DNA of 64,000 bases from Mycobacteroides saopaulense. GTDB taxonomy: Bacteria; Actinomycetota; Actinomycetes; Mycobacteriales; Mycobacteriaceae. This document shows, one piece after another, positions 37,133 through 48,342 of the stretch. Position 1 is the first letter of the stretch, and each line of letters starts with the position of its first letter. The DNA is taken from NCBI RefSeq assembly GCF_001456355.1, contig NZ_CP010271.1, forward strand, positions 2,790,001-2,854,000. The letters run 5' to 3'. A program made the translations under genes and the position numbers. Under the pieces are notes generated by a model. It worked only from the letters and a program-made list of their open reading frames with translations. It did not search any database and was not told the DNA's origin.

Positions 37133-39630
37133 AAGTCTTCGGGGACTCCGCCGTCGTCCTCGTCCTCGTCGTCGGATCCCCCGCCGCCACGGATGGAGGC
37201 CATCACTCCGGCGAGGTCCTCGGGCTTGACCATCACCTCACGCGCCTTGGAACCCTCACTGGGGCCGACGATTCCGCGTGTCTCCATCAGGTCCATGAGC
37301 CGGCCTGCCTTGGCGAAGCCGACGCGCAGCTTGCGCTGCAGCATCGAGGTCGAGCCGAATTGGCTCGACACCACCAGCTCGACGGCCTGCAAGAAGGCGT
37401 CCATGTCGTCACCGATGTCGGGGTCGACATCCTCCTTGCCCGGCCCCGCGGACCCAACCTTGGTGGTGGTGACGCCCTCGGTGTACTCGGGCTCAGCCTG
37501 TTCCTTGCACGCGGCGACGACGGCGGAGATCTCCTCATCGGTGATGAACGCGCCCTGCATGCGGATGGGCCGCCCCGCGCCCATGGGCAAGAACAGTCCG
37601 TCACCCATACCGATGAGCTTCTCAGCACCTGGCTGATCCAAGATGACGCGGCTGTCGGTCAGCGATGACGTCATAAAGGCAAGGCGCGAGGGAACATTCG
37701 TCTTGATGAGACCGGTGACCACGTCCACCGACGGGCGCTGGGTGGCAAGCACCAGGTGGATACCGGCCGCGCGGGCCTTCTGGGTGATGCGCACGATGGC
37801 TTCCTCGACATCACGCGGCGCGGTCATCATGAGGTCGGCGAGCTCGTCGACCACCGCCAGAATGAAGGGGTACGGGCGATACTCACGCTGGCTGCCCAGT
37901 GGCGTGGTGATCTCTCCGGAGCGCACCTTGGCATTGAAATCGTTGATGTGTCGGACCTTGCTGGCCTGCATATCCTGGTAACGCTGTTCCATCTCCTCGA
38001 CCAGCCAGGCCAGTGCCGAGGCCGCCTTCTTCGGCGAGGTGATGATCGGCGTGATCAGGTGCGGGATGCCTTCATAGGGCGTCAGTTCCACCATCTTCGG
38101 GTCGATCAGGATCATCCTGACCTCCTCCGGCGTAGCCCGCGCCAGCAGCGAGACCAGCATGGAGTTGACGAAGCTCGACTTGCCCGAGCCGGTGGAACCG
38201 GCGACCAACAGGTGAGGCATCTTGGACAGGTTGGCCGAGATGAAGTCGCCCTCGATGTCCTTACCGAGGCCCACGACCAGCGGGTGGTGATCGCGGCGGG
38301 TTTCGGGGGCGGTCAGCACGTCGGCCAGACGCACCATCTCCCGGTCGGTGTTGGGCACCTCGATACCCACCGCCGACTTGCCCGGGATCGGGGCGAGCAG
38401 ACGAACACTGTCGGTGGCCACCGCGTAGGCGATATTGCGTTGCAGGGCGGTGATTTTCTCCACCTTCACGCCGGGGCCGAGTTCGACCTCATAGCGGGTG
38501 ACGGTGGGGCCGCGGTTGAATCCGGTGACCGCGGCATCGACCTTGAACTGCTCGAGAACCCCGGTGATGGCGGCGATCATGTCGTCGTTGGCCGAACTGC
38601 TCTCCTTCGGCGGATCTCCCGCGATGAGCAGGTCCAGCGACGGCAAGGTGTAGGGGCCCTCGATCACCCGATCGACAACGGGCATCTGCGCTTTCGGCTT
38701 GGCCTTCTTGGTCGACTTGACCACCGGTGCCGGCTTGGGCGCGGGCGGGGCAGGCGCCTCGGCGATCGCCGCCGCTTCGTCCTCAAGCGGGTAGTTGTCC
38801 ATCGGGGTGGCACCACGCGTGAATTCGCGTGTCGCCTCGTAGTCGTCTTCGGGCTCGGTGTCGTCGTAGTCGTCGTAGTCCTCGTCGTCCCATTCTTCGT
38901 CCCATTCTTCGTAGTCCCTGGGCGCGAACATGTTCCGAAGGGTCTCTGGGACGTCGCGGATCGTGGTGCCGGTCAACAACAGCACGCCGAAGACGATCGC
39001 CATTACGAGCAGTGGCGCGGCGATCCATGCGGTCAGCCCCTGTGCGAGCGGTCCACCGATCACAAAGCCGACGAATCCACCTGCGGCGGCACGGCCCTCG
39101 GCGGAATCGGGAGATCCCGCGAACAGGTGCCACAGGCCCAGTATCGGCAGCGCGACCATGGCGAAGCCCAGCAGTAGGCGTGGACGTTCTTCCGGGTTGG
39201 GCTCGGTGCGCATCAGGAACACCGCGATCACCAGCGCGATGATCGGCACCAGGGCGACACCGGAGCCGACCACCGCACGGAAGGCATCGTCAATCCAGCC
39301 ACCTACCGGCTTGGCGGCGTGGAACCAGGAACTCGCCCCCACCACGAACGCCACGCCCAGCAACGCCAATGCGATGCCGTCGCGTCGATGGCCATGCTCG
39401 ATGTCGTGCGCGCGGCCCACCGACCGGAACAAGGATCCGACACCGTGCGCGCAGGCATGCCATCCCGCTCGCGCTCCGCGGCCCAGCGCGATCAGCGGCG
39501 TCGTCCAGTGCTGGTTACGACGCTGATTGCGTCGGCGCTGTGCCGGACGACGGGTCGGCGCGGTGTTGCGCGACCGGGGTCCCGACTTGGTGTTCCGGCC
39601 ACGCGAACGGCTGACAGTCTTACTCGCCAT
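37129..39630 (-). CDS. ftsK: DNA translocase FtsK
   Basis: Septal DNA pump of 833 residues that clears chromosome termini. N-terminal Arg-rich tail (residues 1-50), about four membrane segments (near residues 80-230), an acidic Glu/Asp-rich linker (near 235-290), then the RecA-like motor with Walker [10 protein letters not shown] near residue 475 and VDELADLM, and the C-terminal gamma winged helix (near residues 745-805) that reads KOPS sites. The linker is much shorter than in E. coli FtsK. Start ATG 39630 is set by a TAGGCT -10 seven bases upstream. Confidence 0.95.
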   Translation of the reverse strand: MASKTVSRSRGRNTKSGPRSRNTAPTRRPAQRRRNQRRNQHWTTPLIALGRGARAGWHACAHGVGSLFRSVGRAHDIEHGHRRDGIALALLGVAFVVGASSWFHAAKPVGGWIDDAFRAVVGSGVALVPIIALVIAVFLMRTEPNPEERPRLLLGFAMVALPILGLWHLFAGSPDSAEGRAAAGGFVGFVIGGPLAQGLTAWIAAPLLVMAIVFGVLLLTGTTIRDVPETLRNMFAPRDYEEWDEEWDDEDYDDYDDTEPEDDYEATREFTRGATPMDNYPLEDEAAAIAEAPAPPAPKPAPVVKSTKKAKPKAQMPVVDRVIEGPYTLPSLDLLIAGDPPKESSSANDDMIAAITGVLEQFKVDAAVTGFNRGPTVTRYEVELGPGVKVEKITALQRNIAYAVATDSVRLLAPIPGKSAVGIEVPNTDREMVRLADVLTAPETRRDHHPLVVGLGKDIEGDFISANLSKMPHLLVAGSTGSGKSSFVNSMLVSLLARATPEEVRMILIDPKMVELTPYEGIPHLITPIITSPKKAASALAWLVEEMEQRYQDMQASKVRHINDFNAKVRSGEITTPLGSQREYRPYPFILAVVDELADLMMTAPRDVEEAIVRITQKARAAGIHLVLATQRPSVDVVTGLIKTNVPSRLAFMTSSLTDSRVILDQPGAEKLIGMGDGLFLPMGAGRPIRMQGAFITDEEISAVVAACKEQAEPEYTEGVTTTKVGSAGPGKEDVDPDIGDDMDAFLQAVELVVSSQFGSTSMLQRKLRVGFAKAGRLMDLMETRGIVGPSEGSKAREVMVKPEDLAGVMASIRGGGGSDDEDEDDGGVPEDF

Positions 39631-39637
39631 GGGCGAC

Positions 39638-39643
39638 AGCCTA
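39638..39643 (-). promoter_or_regulatory. -10 box of ftsK, leaderless start
   Basis: TAGGCT on the minus strand, seven bases before ATG 39630. It removes the 27 extra residues of the open frame that begins at 39711. Confidence 0.5.
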
Positions 39644-39758
39644 GTCGCAACAGCCACATCTGCACCATCTGCAACACGGGCAAAACCGCTAGTAAGCAAA
39701 TGTTTTGTCACCTACGCGAGGCCGCCCCGAGACAGTCTCGTGACCTGAGAAACCTGCC

Positions 39759-40301
39759 CTAGCGTTCTGGCCGCGGCTTGGTCTCGCCCAGCCAGGACTG
39801 ATTCGCCGCGATGTAGAACTGGTCGCCGTTGAAACTGCTGGCCGAATGCCCCCGGAAGCAGTAGACACCCTCGTCCTTGGTGACGGCGCATTTGACGGCC
39901 CGGTAATTGAAGTAGTTACCCGGCGTGAGGACCGGCGGACGCGTCGCGGGCGTGAACAGCCGCTCGTTGGTCGTGTCGAAATGCGCACGCCAGTCCCCCG
40001 GGAACCACGCCACCTGATCGGTGCCGGCAGGCGCCCCCGGGAACGAACCGTTGCAGCCGAAACTTCCGTCGATCCAGACCGCACAGTTGAGCCCGCGAGG
40101 CGTCGAGAACCAGGCCCCGTCGGTGTCATCGCGCAGGAACTGCTCGAAATCCGCCTGCCTGAACTTGGTGATGTTGTTGACATCGGGATAGGGATTGGGA
40201 TCCCCCGTGATGTCCGGGTCGGCCGTCGCGACGCCGAGCGATCCGACCATCAGTCCCAGCGCCAGCGCGGTGACGCCCAGCATCCGCGTGAAAAGCCGCA
40301 C
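39759..40301 (-). CDS. secreted protein with four Cys, paralogue A
   Basis: A 180-residue exported protein. GTG 40301 is chosen: GGGGAGG lies five bases before it and a Sec signal follows directly, cut after A-T-A near residue 27. The mature part has DGSFGCNG and PGAPAGT near residues 90-105 and four cysteines (in LNCAVW, FGCNG, VKCAV and VYCFRG). It is a clear relative of the gene at 41812 on the other side of the MpaB oxygenase. Family and function unknown. Confidence 0.75.
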   Translation of the reverse strand: MRLFTRMLGVTALALGLMVGSLGVATADPDITGDPNPYPDVNNITKFRQADFEQFLRDDTDGAWFSTPRGLNCAVWIDGSFGCNGSFPGAPAGTDQVAWFPGDWRAHFDTTNERLFTPATRPPVLTPGNYFNYRAVKCAVTKDEGVYCFRGHSASSFNGDQFYIAANQSWLGETKPRPER

Positions 40302-40450
40302 TCCGACCTCCCCGATTATTTCCGTGGTTAACCAGTCAGCAAAATAGCGATGCCGAGTGTACGGAGGTATCGAAGTGAGCGGGCCGAAACAGACCAGACA
40401 CTTGACAATCACTGTTGCCAACATGGCCTGATGCTCGCTAGCCTTTCCTC

Positions 40451-41815
40451 ATGAATGGCAATGGAGCCTTGTCGACAGTCGGCACGCACCCCAATGACTA
40501 CTACTGGCGGGCCGGCATGGAACTGCGACCCGCGCCTCCCCGCCTGCGATTCGACACGATGTGGACCCAGTCGCGCAGGCACATCCTGGAACCGTGGATG
40601 GACTTCCACGAGATCCCTACCGAGACCCCACGCACCCGGCTGCTCGCCGATCACCTCTGGCAGGGCGATGAACTGATGGATGCCGTCGTGGACCGCATCC
40701 GCAAGATGCCTGCCCGCCAGGGCCGGGCGATGCTCAACCAGGCCCTGGACCACGGCATCGAGTCCATCGAGAACCCGCCTGCCGAGTTTCTCGCGCTGTT
40801 CGAGCAGCTCGACAATCCACCCGAGTGGTACGACCCCGAACTCTGGGAGCGCGGGCGGCAACTATGGAACGACTCCTCACTGGCGGCCAAGTTCGGCATG
40901 GGCTTCGGTGACACCTTCGGCACCTTTGTCGGCGACGAGGTCGCCTACGCCACCGGGGCCACCGGCAGGTTCGTCAACGACACCCTGCGCCGTAATCTCG
41001 AAACCACGGCGTGGTTCCGAAAGATGACCTATCGCGGTGCCCTGGAACGTTTTTCACAACCCTTCAAAGACACCGTGCGGGTACGTCTCATGCACGCGCA
41101 AGTACGTGCCGGGCTTCGACGGTCCTGGGGTGACGAACAATTCGCACATCACGGAAATCCGATCTCCAATTCCATGATGATGGGCGCGGCGATGACCTTC
41201 GGCCTAATCCCACCGCTCATCGATCACCAGCATGGGCGCGCCCGCACCCCGGCAGATCTGCAAGCCGCCGTCATGTACTGGGCATACATCGCCTATGTCT
41301 TCGGTGTTGCCGAGGAACTCATTCCGAAATCGGTGGCCGAGGGAATGGAGACGATGGACTACATGGTCGCCTACGCCGGCGGCCCGTCGGAATGGACCGA
41401 CACCATGATGAGTGCGGCATTCGGCTTCGTGGACAAGGGAATTGCCGGGCGGATCGGGCGATTCGTCTTCACTCCGGTGCTTGGCGTCGCCGCCTACTAC
41501 GGCGGCGAAGACCTGGTCCGTGCACTGGTACGCGCCACTCCCCTGCGCGACGTGCGGCTGCAACCGTGGACCGCACTCACCGGAATGGCCGTCCACCTCA
41601 ACGTCCAGTTTCGCCGGTTGACCGACAAGCTGCCCGGCGCGCAACGCCGTGCACAACAACGCAATGGCGAACTGCTGTGGTGGTCGGCGATGGTGATCAA
41701 CCAGGCCTTGGCCAAGTTGGGCGGAATGACCGACACGTCCTACACCCACCACGATGCGACGGCGGCGACACCGGCCGGATGTCCGGTGCCGCACGCCCCG
41801 CACATCAGTGCCTAG
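40451..41815 (+). CDS. MpaB/latex-clearing-type haem oxygenase (DUF2236)
   Basis: A 454-residue all-helical protein of the oxygenase-MpaB family (DUF2236), which includes haem b rubber oxygenase and the fungal MpaB that cleaves a polyprenyl chain. Landmarks are WRAGMELRPAPPRLRFDTMW near the start, the FGMGFGDTFGTFVGDEVAYATG stretch near residue 147, RRSWGDEQFAHHGNPISNSMMM near residue 222 (holding a candidate haem-region Arg/His), and MYWAYIAYVFG. No signal peptide. TAGCCT (40439-40444) predicts a leaderless start. Flanked by two related secreted proteins. Confidence 0.85.
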   Translation: MNGNGALSTVGTHPNDYYWRAGMELRPAPPRLRFDTMWTQSRRHILEPWMDFHEIPTETPRTRLLADHLWQGDELMDAVVDRIRKMPARQGRAMLNQALDHGIESIENPPAEFLALFEQLDNPPEWYDPELWERGRQLWNDSSLAAKFGMGFGDTFGTFVGDEVAYATGATGRFVNDTLRRNLETTAWFRKMTYRGALERFSQPFKDTVRVRLMHAQVRAGLRRSWGDEQFAHHGNPISNSMMMGAAMTFGLIPPLIDHQHGRARTPADLQAAVMYWAYIAYVFGVAEELIPKSVAEGMETMDYMVAYAGGPSEWTDTMMSAAFGFVDKGIAGRIGRFVFTPVLGVAAYYGGEDLVRALVRATPLRDVRLQPWTALTGMAVHLNVQFRRLTDKLPGAQRRAQQRNGELLWWSAMVINQALAKLGGMTDTSYTHHDATAATPAGCPVPHAPHISA

Positions 41816-42321
41816 CTCTCGTTGCCCAACCAGGTCTTGCCTGGAGTGACGAGAAAACGGGCACCCGAGTAGCCACCCTTACCGGAACCCGCTCCGGCGC
41901 AGTACAGATGATTCTCAGGCGTTGTCGCGCAACGAACATTGCGATACTCGACGTAGTTGTTGGCCGGAAGGACCCGCTGCGTCTCTCCGGACGTAAATCG
42001 AATCTGCTCGGTGTTGTCGAAATGCGCGGACCCCTCACCGGAGAACCACCCCACCTGATTGGTACCAGCCGGAGCTCCCGGGATAGCCCCGTTGCAGCCG
42101 AAGCTGCCGTCATCCCAAATGCCGCAGCTCAACCCGGATGTGGAGGAGAACCACACGCCGGGCTTATCGGCGATCCGGAACCCCTCGAAATCGAGCTTCG
42201 CGTACTTACTGGTGTCCGGGTAGGGGTCCTTCTGTGGATCTGCCGCGGCAGGCAAAGCCGCTCCCACCGATATCGCCATACTGGCCACCGCACCCGCGAT
42301 CGCAAACAATTTACGCGACAT
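41812..42321 (-). CDS. secreted protein with four Cys, paralogue B
   Basis: A 169-residue exported protein: signal cleaved after P-A-A-A near residue 27, then the same DGSFGCNG and PGAPAGT blocks as paralogue A, and four Cys at matching places. GGGGAGAGG precedes the ATG. Its stop interlocks with the oxygenase stop in CTAG. A palindrome lies upstream, between it and a TetR gene. Confidence 0.78.
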   Translation of the reverse strand: MSRKLFAIAGAVASMAISVGAALPAAADPQKDPYPDTSKYAKLDFEGFRIADKPGVWFSSTSGLSCGIWDDGSFGCNGAIPGAPAGTNQVGWFSGEGSAHFDNTEQIRFTSGETQRVLPANNYVEYRNVRCATTPENHLYCAGAGSGKGGYSGARFLVTPGKTWLGNES

Positions 42322-42358
42322 AATTTACCTCTCCCCTGTTTCCTAATAACGCCCCATG

Positions 42359-42373
42359 GCATATGTCATATGC
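42359..42373. promoter_or_regulatory. perfect palindrome between secreted protein and TetR genes
   Basis: GCATATGTCATATGC: two exact seven-base arms around one base. It lies 38 bases upstream of the secreted-protein ATG and 117 bases upstream of the TetR gene; candidate operator of that TetR. Confidence 0.55.
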
Positions 42374-42489
42374 AGTCGTACCCCGGAAAATGATACACAC
42401 AGTAGTTAACTAGAGCTTTCAGTCATGCACAATCAGCTACCTTTCAGGATTCCTCCCCGCGTCTCCATAGGTTCATCTATGGTTATTCC

Positions 42490-43056
42490 ATGACCGAGAA
42501 GGTCTCGCGCGGGGACTACTTCAAAGCCGCATTCGAGCTGCTGGCCACCGGCGGCAAACCGGCGCTGACCACGACCGCGGTATGCCGTCGCCTAGGCGTC
42601 ACCACCGGGTCTCTCTACCACCACTTCGGTAGCGGGGCAGAGTTTTACAAGGCCGTCATCGACCACTGGGAAAACGAGGTCACTCCGGCGCAGCGCAGGC
42701 GCGCCGACGCAGTGTCCGATCCCCGGGAACGCCTCGCGGTACTCGAACAGCTGGCCCGCGACGCCGACCATGAGGCGGAAAAGGCCATCCGAGCCTGGGC
42801 CAGCACCGATCGTCATGTCGCCGCAGCGATGCAGCGGGTGGACCAGGTCAGACACAGGCACCTGACCAAGAGTTACGTAGATGCCGGGTTTGCCCCTGAC
42901 CGCGCGGATACCCTGGCCCGCATCGGATTCAGCATTCTTGTGGGCGCGCAACAAATCGGCACTCGCGTGGACCGCAGGCGGCTCAATGCCGCACTCGACG
43001 AGTACTCCGTCTGGATCAACTCGTGGGTGCCTGCGGAGGCTGCCACTTCCCGGTGA
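42490..43056 (+). CDS. TetR-family regulator
   Basis: A 188-residue TetR protein: helix-turn-helix in LTTTAVCRRLGVTTGSLYHHFGS near residue 27, then a helical ligand-binding half with KSYVDAGFAPDRADTLARIGFSILVGAQQ. Predicted leaderless start from TATGGT at 42478-42483. It may act at the palindrome 117 bases upstream and so on the secreted-protein gene. Its 3' end overlaps the convergent membrane-protein gene by 41 bases. Confidence 0.85.
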   Translation: MTEKVSRGDYFKAAFELLATGGKPALTTTAVCRRLGVTTGSLYHHFGSGAEFYKAVIDHWENEVTPAQRRRADAVSDPRERLAVLEQLARDADHEAEKAIRAWASTDRHVAAAMQRVDQVRHRHLTKSYVDAGFAPDRADTLARIGFSILVGAQQIGTRVDRRRLNAALDEYSVWINSWVPAEAATSR

Positions 43057-43597
43057 TCTTGGCGTACCGGGATATCAGCACAAGTGCCTCATCGGTGAAG
43101 AGTTCGCGCGGGAAGAGCTCGCGCAGCTGCCCACGCCCTGCCGCGATGATCCCCACCACCTGAGCGTTGACCACCACACTCTGCAGTTCCGAATAGTCAC
43201 GCACAATCATCGACCGTGGCGTCAAAAATGATTGGCCCAGAAGTTGATTCGAGGTGGGCCGATAGGTCCAGTACGTGAACTGCGACGCGTCGAACTCGCA
43301 TCGCTGCACGGTGCCGATGGGAATTGTGTGGATGTTCGCCCGGGTACGCGAACGCACCAGCCAGGTGGCCCACGCCACGATCGCCGCGAAGATCACAAAG
43401 ACCACACAGGCCGCGATGGGCCCCCAGATCAGAGCGGCATATCCGATGTAGGCGACGATAATCGCCACAAGGAACCACGCCCCCTTGGACCACGAGAGGG
43501 TCCGCAGGCCACCGGAGATGAGTCGCTCCCGCACGTCTTCGGTGATGACAACCTCGCTACGGATCGGCAATCCGCCGACCGGCCCTGGATCGGTCAT
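43016..43597 (-). CDS. two-TM membrane protein, function unknown
   Basis: A 193-residue protein from ATG 43597, which has GGGAGGG three bases before it. Two hydrophobic segments (near residues 40-58 and 61-82) followed by a soluble domain rich in aromatic and beta-type residues (FTYWTYRPTSN, SMIVRDYSELQSVVV), resembling PH-like or YdbS-type domains but not convincingly. The upstream open frame to 43894 is a shadow of the opposite gene. Confidence 0.65.
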   Translation of the reverse strand: MTDPGPVGGLPIRSEVVITEDVRERLISGGLRTLSWSKGAWFLVAIIVAYIGYAALIWGPIAACVVFVIFAAIVAWATWLVRSRTRANIHTIPIGTVQRCEFDASQFTYWTYRPTSNQLLGQSFLTPRSMIVRDYSELQSVVVNAQVVGIIAAGRGQLRELFPRELFTDEALVLISRYAKITGKWQPPQAPTS

Positions 43598-43698
43598 ATC
43601 CCTCCCTCGATACCGCGCACAGCGTATCGGCAGCTGGCCACCGACGCCGGCTTCGGTACGGTGGAAATCGATCCACCCCCAACGACGAGAGGTGTTCC

Positions 43699-44010
43699 AT
43701 GCCCACTGTGGTGGCGTTCCTGTATCCCCAGCCCGACAAGCGCGACGAGGTTCGTGCCGCGCTGCTGGAAACGATTCCCCTGGTTCACGACGAACCTGGC
43801 TGCGGTCTCTACACCCTGCACGAAGCGCAGGATCGATTCGTCTTCGTGGAGTCCTGGGCCAGCGGCGAGGCATTGGCCGAACACGCGAAGGCACCCGCGG
43901 TCACCGCCATGTTCGGCAAAGTGGGCCCGCTGCTGAGCCAGCCGCCGGAAATCGTTGTCGCCGAGCCTGTCCCTGCGGGCGACCCTGCCAAGGGTGACTT
44001 GGTCCACTGA
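43699..44010 (+). CDS. antibiotic-biosynthesis-monooxygenase-like protein (Rv2749 equivalent)
   Basis: A 103-residue dimeric alpha+beta barrel protein of the ABM family: [21 protein letters not shown] at the N-terminus, [22 protein letters not shown], then a helix with EHAKAP. Such proteins oxidise or bind small aromatic compounds without a bound cofactor. It directly precedes, by one base, an SDR gene and a methyltransferase gene, so the three may act on one metabolite. Confidence 0.85.
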   Translation: MPTVVAFLYPQPDKRDEVRAALLETIPLVHDEPGCGLYTLHEAQDRFVFVESWASGEALAEHAKAPAVTAMFGKVGPLLSQPPEIVVAEPVPAGDPAKGDLVH

Positions 44011-44011
44011 G

Positions 44012-44830
44012 ATGGGAAAGCTGGACGGCAAGGTCGCTTTCATCACCGGTGCCGCCCGCGGCCAGGGTCGTGCACATGCGATCAAGCTGGCCTCCGAGGG
44101 CGCCAGCATCATCGCAGTGGACATCTGCTCGCAGATCCCTTCGGTGGAGTACCCGATGGCCACCGCCGAAGACCTCGACCTCACCGTCAAAGAGGTCGAT
44201 GCCCTGGGCCGCGCCATCTCCGCGCACGAGACCGATGTGCGCAACCGGGAGGCATTGCAGGCGGCGTACGACGCAGGGGTGCAAGCACTCGGACCCGTCG
44301 ACATCGTGATCGCGAACGCCGGAATCGCCACCCTGACCCCCGAATGTGGAGATGACGGCTGGCGTGACGTGCTCGACGTCAACCTCACCGGCGTCTATCA
44401 CACGGTCGAGGTGGCACGGCCGTCCATGGTGGAGCGCGGCGCAGGCGGATCAATCGTGCTCACCAGCTCGGTGGCCGGGCTGACCGGCATGGTGATGGAC
44501 AACCCCGGAGGGCTCGCGTACACCGCAGCCAAGCACGCGCTGGTGGGGCTGATGCGCAGCTACGCCAACATGCTGGCGCCGAACAACATCCGGGTCAACA
44601 CCATCCACCCCTCCGGTGTCGCAACACCGATGCTGATCAATCCGGTGACCGAGAAGCTGTTCGCCGAAGGAGCACCGGAAGGCATGTCCGACACGGGCAA
44701 TGCCTTGCCGGTGGTCCTGATGGAACCCGAGGACATGGCCAATGCGGTGGCGTGGCTGGTGTCCGAGGACGCGCGGTATGTCACAGGCATCGCACTGCCT
44801 GTCGACGCCGGATTCACCAACAGGCGTTAA
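44012..44830 (+). CDS. mycofactocin-type SDR oxidoreductase (Rv2750 equivalent)
   Basis: Short-chain dehydrogenase of 272 residues. The nucleotide site [16 protein letters not shown] near residue 12 has the pattern of the mycofactocin-coupled SDR subgroup, and the insert after the Asp-Ile-Cys (residues 38-60) is typical of it. NAG (NAGIA), Ser, and Y-T-A-A-K near residue 167 complete the active site. Members hold NADH tightly and pass electrons to mycofactocin. ATG 44012 chosen; the longer frame to 43955 overlaps the ABM gene. Confidence 0.9.
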   Translation: MGKLDGKVAFITGAARGQGRAHAIKLASEGASIIAVDICSQIPSVEYPMATAEDLDLTVKEVDALGRAISAHETDVRNREALQAAYDAGVQALGPVDIVIANAGIATLTPECGDDGWRDVLDVNLTGVYHTVEVARPSMVERGAGGSIVLTSSVAGLTGMVMDNPGGLAYTAAKHALVGLMRSYANMLAPNNIRVNTIHPSGVATPMLINPVTEKLFAEGAPEGMSDTGNALPVVLMEPEDMANAVAWLVSEDARYVTGIALPVDAGFTNRR

Positions 44831-44833
44831 ACA

Positions 44834-45709
44834 GTGGCACGGACGAACCCCGCAGCCCAGACCGCGTACGGCCCCATGGCCATCGCGGCAATCGAGCAGC
44901 ACGAGCGACCCGAGTCTCGCATCGTCCACGACGAACTGGCGGCCCGAATCCTCCCTGCCGGTCTGCGGTGGTTTGTCCGTGTCACCGCGTGGTCTGCGCT
45001 GCGGAACCTGCTGATCACGCTGGCCGAGAAGAGCGGCCAGGGCGCCTGGTCAATTTTCGTGTGCCGCAAGCGCTATATAGACGACCAAATCGCCTCCTGC
45101 GCCGGCACATTCGATTCCGTTGTCGATCTGGGCGCCGGCATGGACACCCGTGGATGTCGATTGGCCCGGACCTCACCGATCCCGGTGTTCGAGGTCGACC
45201 AGCCGGTGAACGCCGCCGCCAAGCGGCGCGCCATACACACGGCAGTGGGCGCGATACCGGCGTCGGTGCATCTGGTCCCCGTCGATTTCCAGCAGGACGA
45301 TCTTCCCGAAAAGCTGCGCCGAGCAGGTCACGACATGACCGCGCGCACCTTCTTCATCTGGGAAGGCGTCACACAATACATCGCCGAGCCCGCGGTCCGG
45401 TCGACACTGTCCTGCCTCAGCGCGGCGGCGCCGGGCAGTCGCCTCATCTTTACCTATGTCCAACCCGATTTCATCGACGGCTCGAACTTGTATGGAAACT
45501 CGATGCTGTACAGAAGATTTCGAGTGCGCAACCAGGTATGGATGTTCGGCCTGTCGCCGGGTGCGGTAGCGCCCCTGCTCGCCGAGTACGGCTGGCGGGT
45601 GATTGAAGATGTCAGCGGGCCCGAGTTCCAGGACCGCTATCTGACACCGGCCGGCCGCCGGCTCTCGATCACCCAGCTGGAACGGACCGTACTCGCCGAA
45701 AAGACCTAG
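44834..45709 (+). CDS. class I SAM methyltransferase (TIGR00027-type, Rv2751 equivalent)
   Basis: A 291-residue SAM-dependent methyltransferase of the leucine-carboxyl-methyltransferase-like family. SAM motif VVDLGAGMDTRGCRL near residue 96, followed by FEVDQP; then FIWEGVTQYIAE near residue 178, all typical of the mycobacterial O-methyltransferase group. GTG start three bases after the SDR stop. Its stop interlocks with that of RNase J in CTAG. Substrate unknown. Confidence 0.88.
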   Translation: MARTNPAAQTAYGPMAIAAIEQHERPESRIVHDELAARILPAGLRWFVRVTAWSALRNLLITLAEKSGQGAWSIFVCRKRYIDDQIASCAGTFDSVVDLGAGMDTRGCRLARTSPIPVFEVDQPVNAAAKRRAIHTAVGAIPASVHLVPVDFQQDDLPEKLRRAGHDMTARTFFIWEGVTQYIAEPAVRSTLSCLSAAAPGSRLIFTYVQPDFIDGSNLYGNSMLYRRFRVRNQVWMFGLSPGAVAPLLAEYGWRVIEDVSGPEFQDRYLTPAGRRLSITQLERTVLAEKT

Positions 45710-47397
45710 TCGACGGTGAGCACGGTCGGCACGATCATCGGCTGTCGCCGATAGGTCTCGCCGACCCACTTGCCCACTACGCGCCGCACGGACTGCGCGA
45801 TGCGACCCGTATCGGTGACCGACTGTTCGGCAAGCGAATTCAACTCGGAGATCACCATCTCTGTGACCGGATCGAGCGCCTTGGCGTCGTCTGAGAATCC
45901 ACGCGAGAACAACTCGGGCCTGCCGACCGGACGTCCATTGCTGCGCACCACGACGGTGACGGCGATGAATCCACCGTTGCCCAGAACCAGACGTTCACCG
46001 ACGGTGGCATCGGAAACATCCCCGTCGACGAGGCCGTGGACGAACATCTTGCCCACCGGAACCCGCCCGGATATACGGGCACGCTCGTTGTGCAGATCGA
46101 CGCTCACACCGTTCTCCGCCAACACGATCCGGTCCTCGTCCACACCGGTCTTGACCGCAAGCCCCGCGTTGGCGCGCAGGTGGCGCCAGGTGCCGTGCAC
46201 GGGCATGACGTTGCGCGGCCGCACCGCGTTGTACAGGTACAGCAGTTCGCCGGCGTAGGCATGCCCCGAAACATGGACCCGCGCATGGGTGTTGGTCACC
46301 ACTCTGGTGCCTACCTTCGCGAGGGAATCGATGATGCCGTAGACGGCCTCCTCGTTCCCGGGCACCAGCGATGAGGACAGAATGACCAAATCGTCAGGGG
46401 TGAGAGTTATCTGGCGGTGATCACCGCGCGCCATGCGTGACAGTGCGGCCATCGGCTCACCCTGGGTTCCGGTGGTGATCAGCACGACACGCTGCGGCGC
46501 CAGCTCATTGGCCGCCTCGACGTTGATCAGATCGCGGTCGTCGACCTCGAGGAAGCCCAGCTCGCGCGCAATACCCATGTTGCGCACCATCGATCGGCCC
46601 ACGAGTGCGACCCGGCGACCGTGTGTGACCGAGGCGTCGATGATCTGTTGCACCCGTGCCACGTTGCTGGCGAAGCACGCCACGATCACGCGGCCGCGCG
46701 CGGTTTCGATGAGCCGGTTCAGTGTTGGGGCAATCTCACTCTCCGACGGGCCAACGCCCGGGACCTCGGAGTTGGTGGAGTCGACCAGGAACAGGTCAAC
46801 TCCCCTATCTCCCAATCCGGACAAGCCGGGTAAGTCGGTGGGACGCCGATCCGGAGGCAGCGGATCAAGCTTGATGTCGCCGGTGTGCAGAATGGTTCCC
46901 GCCTCGGTGTGCACCGCGATGGCCAGCGCGTCCGGGATGGAGTGGTTGACCGCGAAGTATTCGCATTCAAAGGGGCCGTGCGTGGAACGCTCTCCCTCGG
47001 TGACCTTGACGAATCTCGGGGTGATGCGATGTTCCCGGCACTTGGCCTCTACCAGTGCAAGCGTGAATGCGGAGCCCACCACCGGGATGTCCGGGCGCAT
47101 CTTCAGCAAGAATGGGATGGCCCCGATGTGGTCTTCGTGCGCGTGGGTGAGCACCAGCGCCTCGACATCGTCGAGGCGATCCTCGATGTGGCGGATATCG
47201 GGCAGGATCAGGTCGACCCCGGGCTCGTTATGCCCGGGGAACAGCACGCCGCAGTCGATGATGAGGAGTCGTCCGCGTAGCTCGAAAACCGTCATGTTAC
47301 GGCCGATTTCGCTGATGCCACCGAGCGCGGTGACACGCAGAGCACCATCGGCGAGCGGTCCCGGCGCGCGCAGATCCTCGGGTGGAGTTACCGCCAC
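45706..47397 (-). CDS. rnj: ribonuclease J
   Basis: Metallo-beta-lactamase/beta-CASP nuclease of 563 residues with 5'-exonuclease and endonuclease activity, key to mRNA and rRNA turnover. The metal motif is LTHAHEDHIGAIPFLL near residue 83; the beta-CASP region holds ACFASNVARVQQII and later the HVSGHAYAGEL His motif near residue 375. The GTG start lies directly after the dapA stop, so the two form one unit. Rv2752c equivalent. Confidence 0.95.
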   Translation of the reverse strand: MAVTPPEDLRAPGPLADGALRVTALGGISEIGRNMTVFELRGRLLIIDCGVLFPGHNEPGVDLILPDIRHIEDRLDDVEALVLTHAHEDHIGAIPFLLKMRPDIPVVGSAFTLALVEAKCREHRITPRFVKVTEGERSTHGPFECEYFAVNHSIPDALAIAVHTEAGTILHTGDIKLDPLPPDRRPTDLPGLSGLGDRGVDLFLVDSTNSEVPGVGPSESEIAPTLNRLIETARGRVIVACFASNVARVQQIIDASVTHGRRVALVGRSMVRNMGIARELGFLEVDDRDLINVEAANELAPQRVVLITTGTQGEPMAALSRMARGDHRQITLTPDDLVILSSSLVPGNEEAVYGIIDSLAKVGTRVVTNTHARVHVSGHAYAGELLYLYNAVRPRNVMPVHGTWRHLRANAGLAVKTGVDEDRIVLAENGVSVDLHNERARISGRVPVGKMFVHGLVDGDVSDATVGERLVLGNGGFIAVTVVVRSNGRPVGRPELFSRGFSDDAKALDPVTEMVISELNSLAEQSVTDTGRIAQSVRRVVGKWVGETYRRQPMIVPTVLTVD

Positions 47398-48321
<924 letters not shown>

Positions 48322-48342
48322 TTAATCCCCGGCGGCTGTGTT

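Noticed and set aside
37756..39177. 473-codon frame antisense to ftsK with Val/Gly-rich low-complexity sequence
   Set aside because: It is the complement of the acidic FtsK linker and motor; no independent support.
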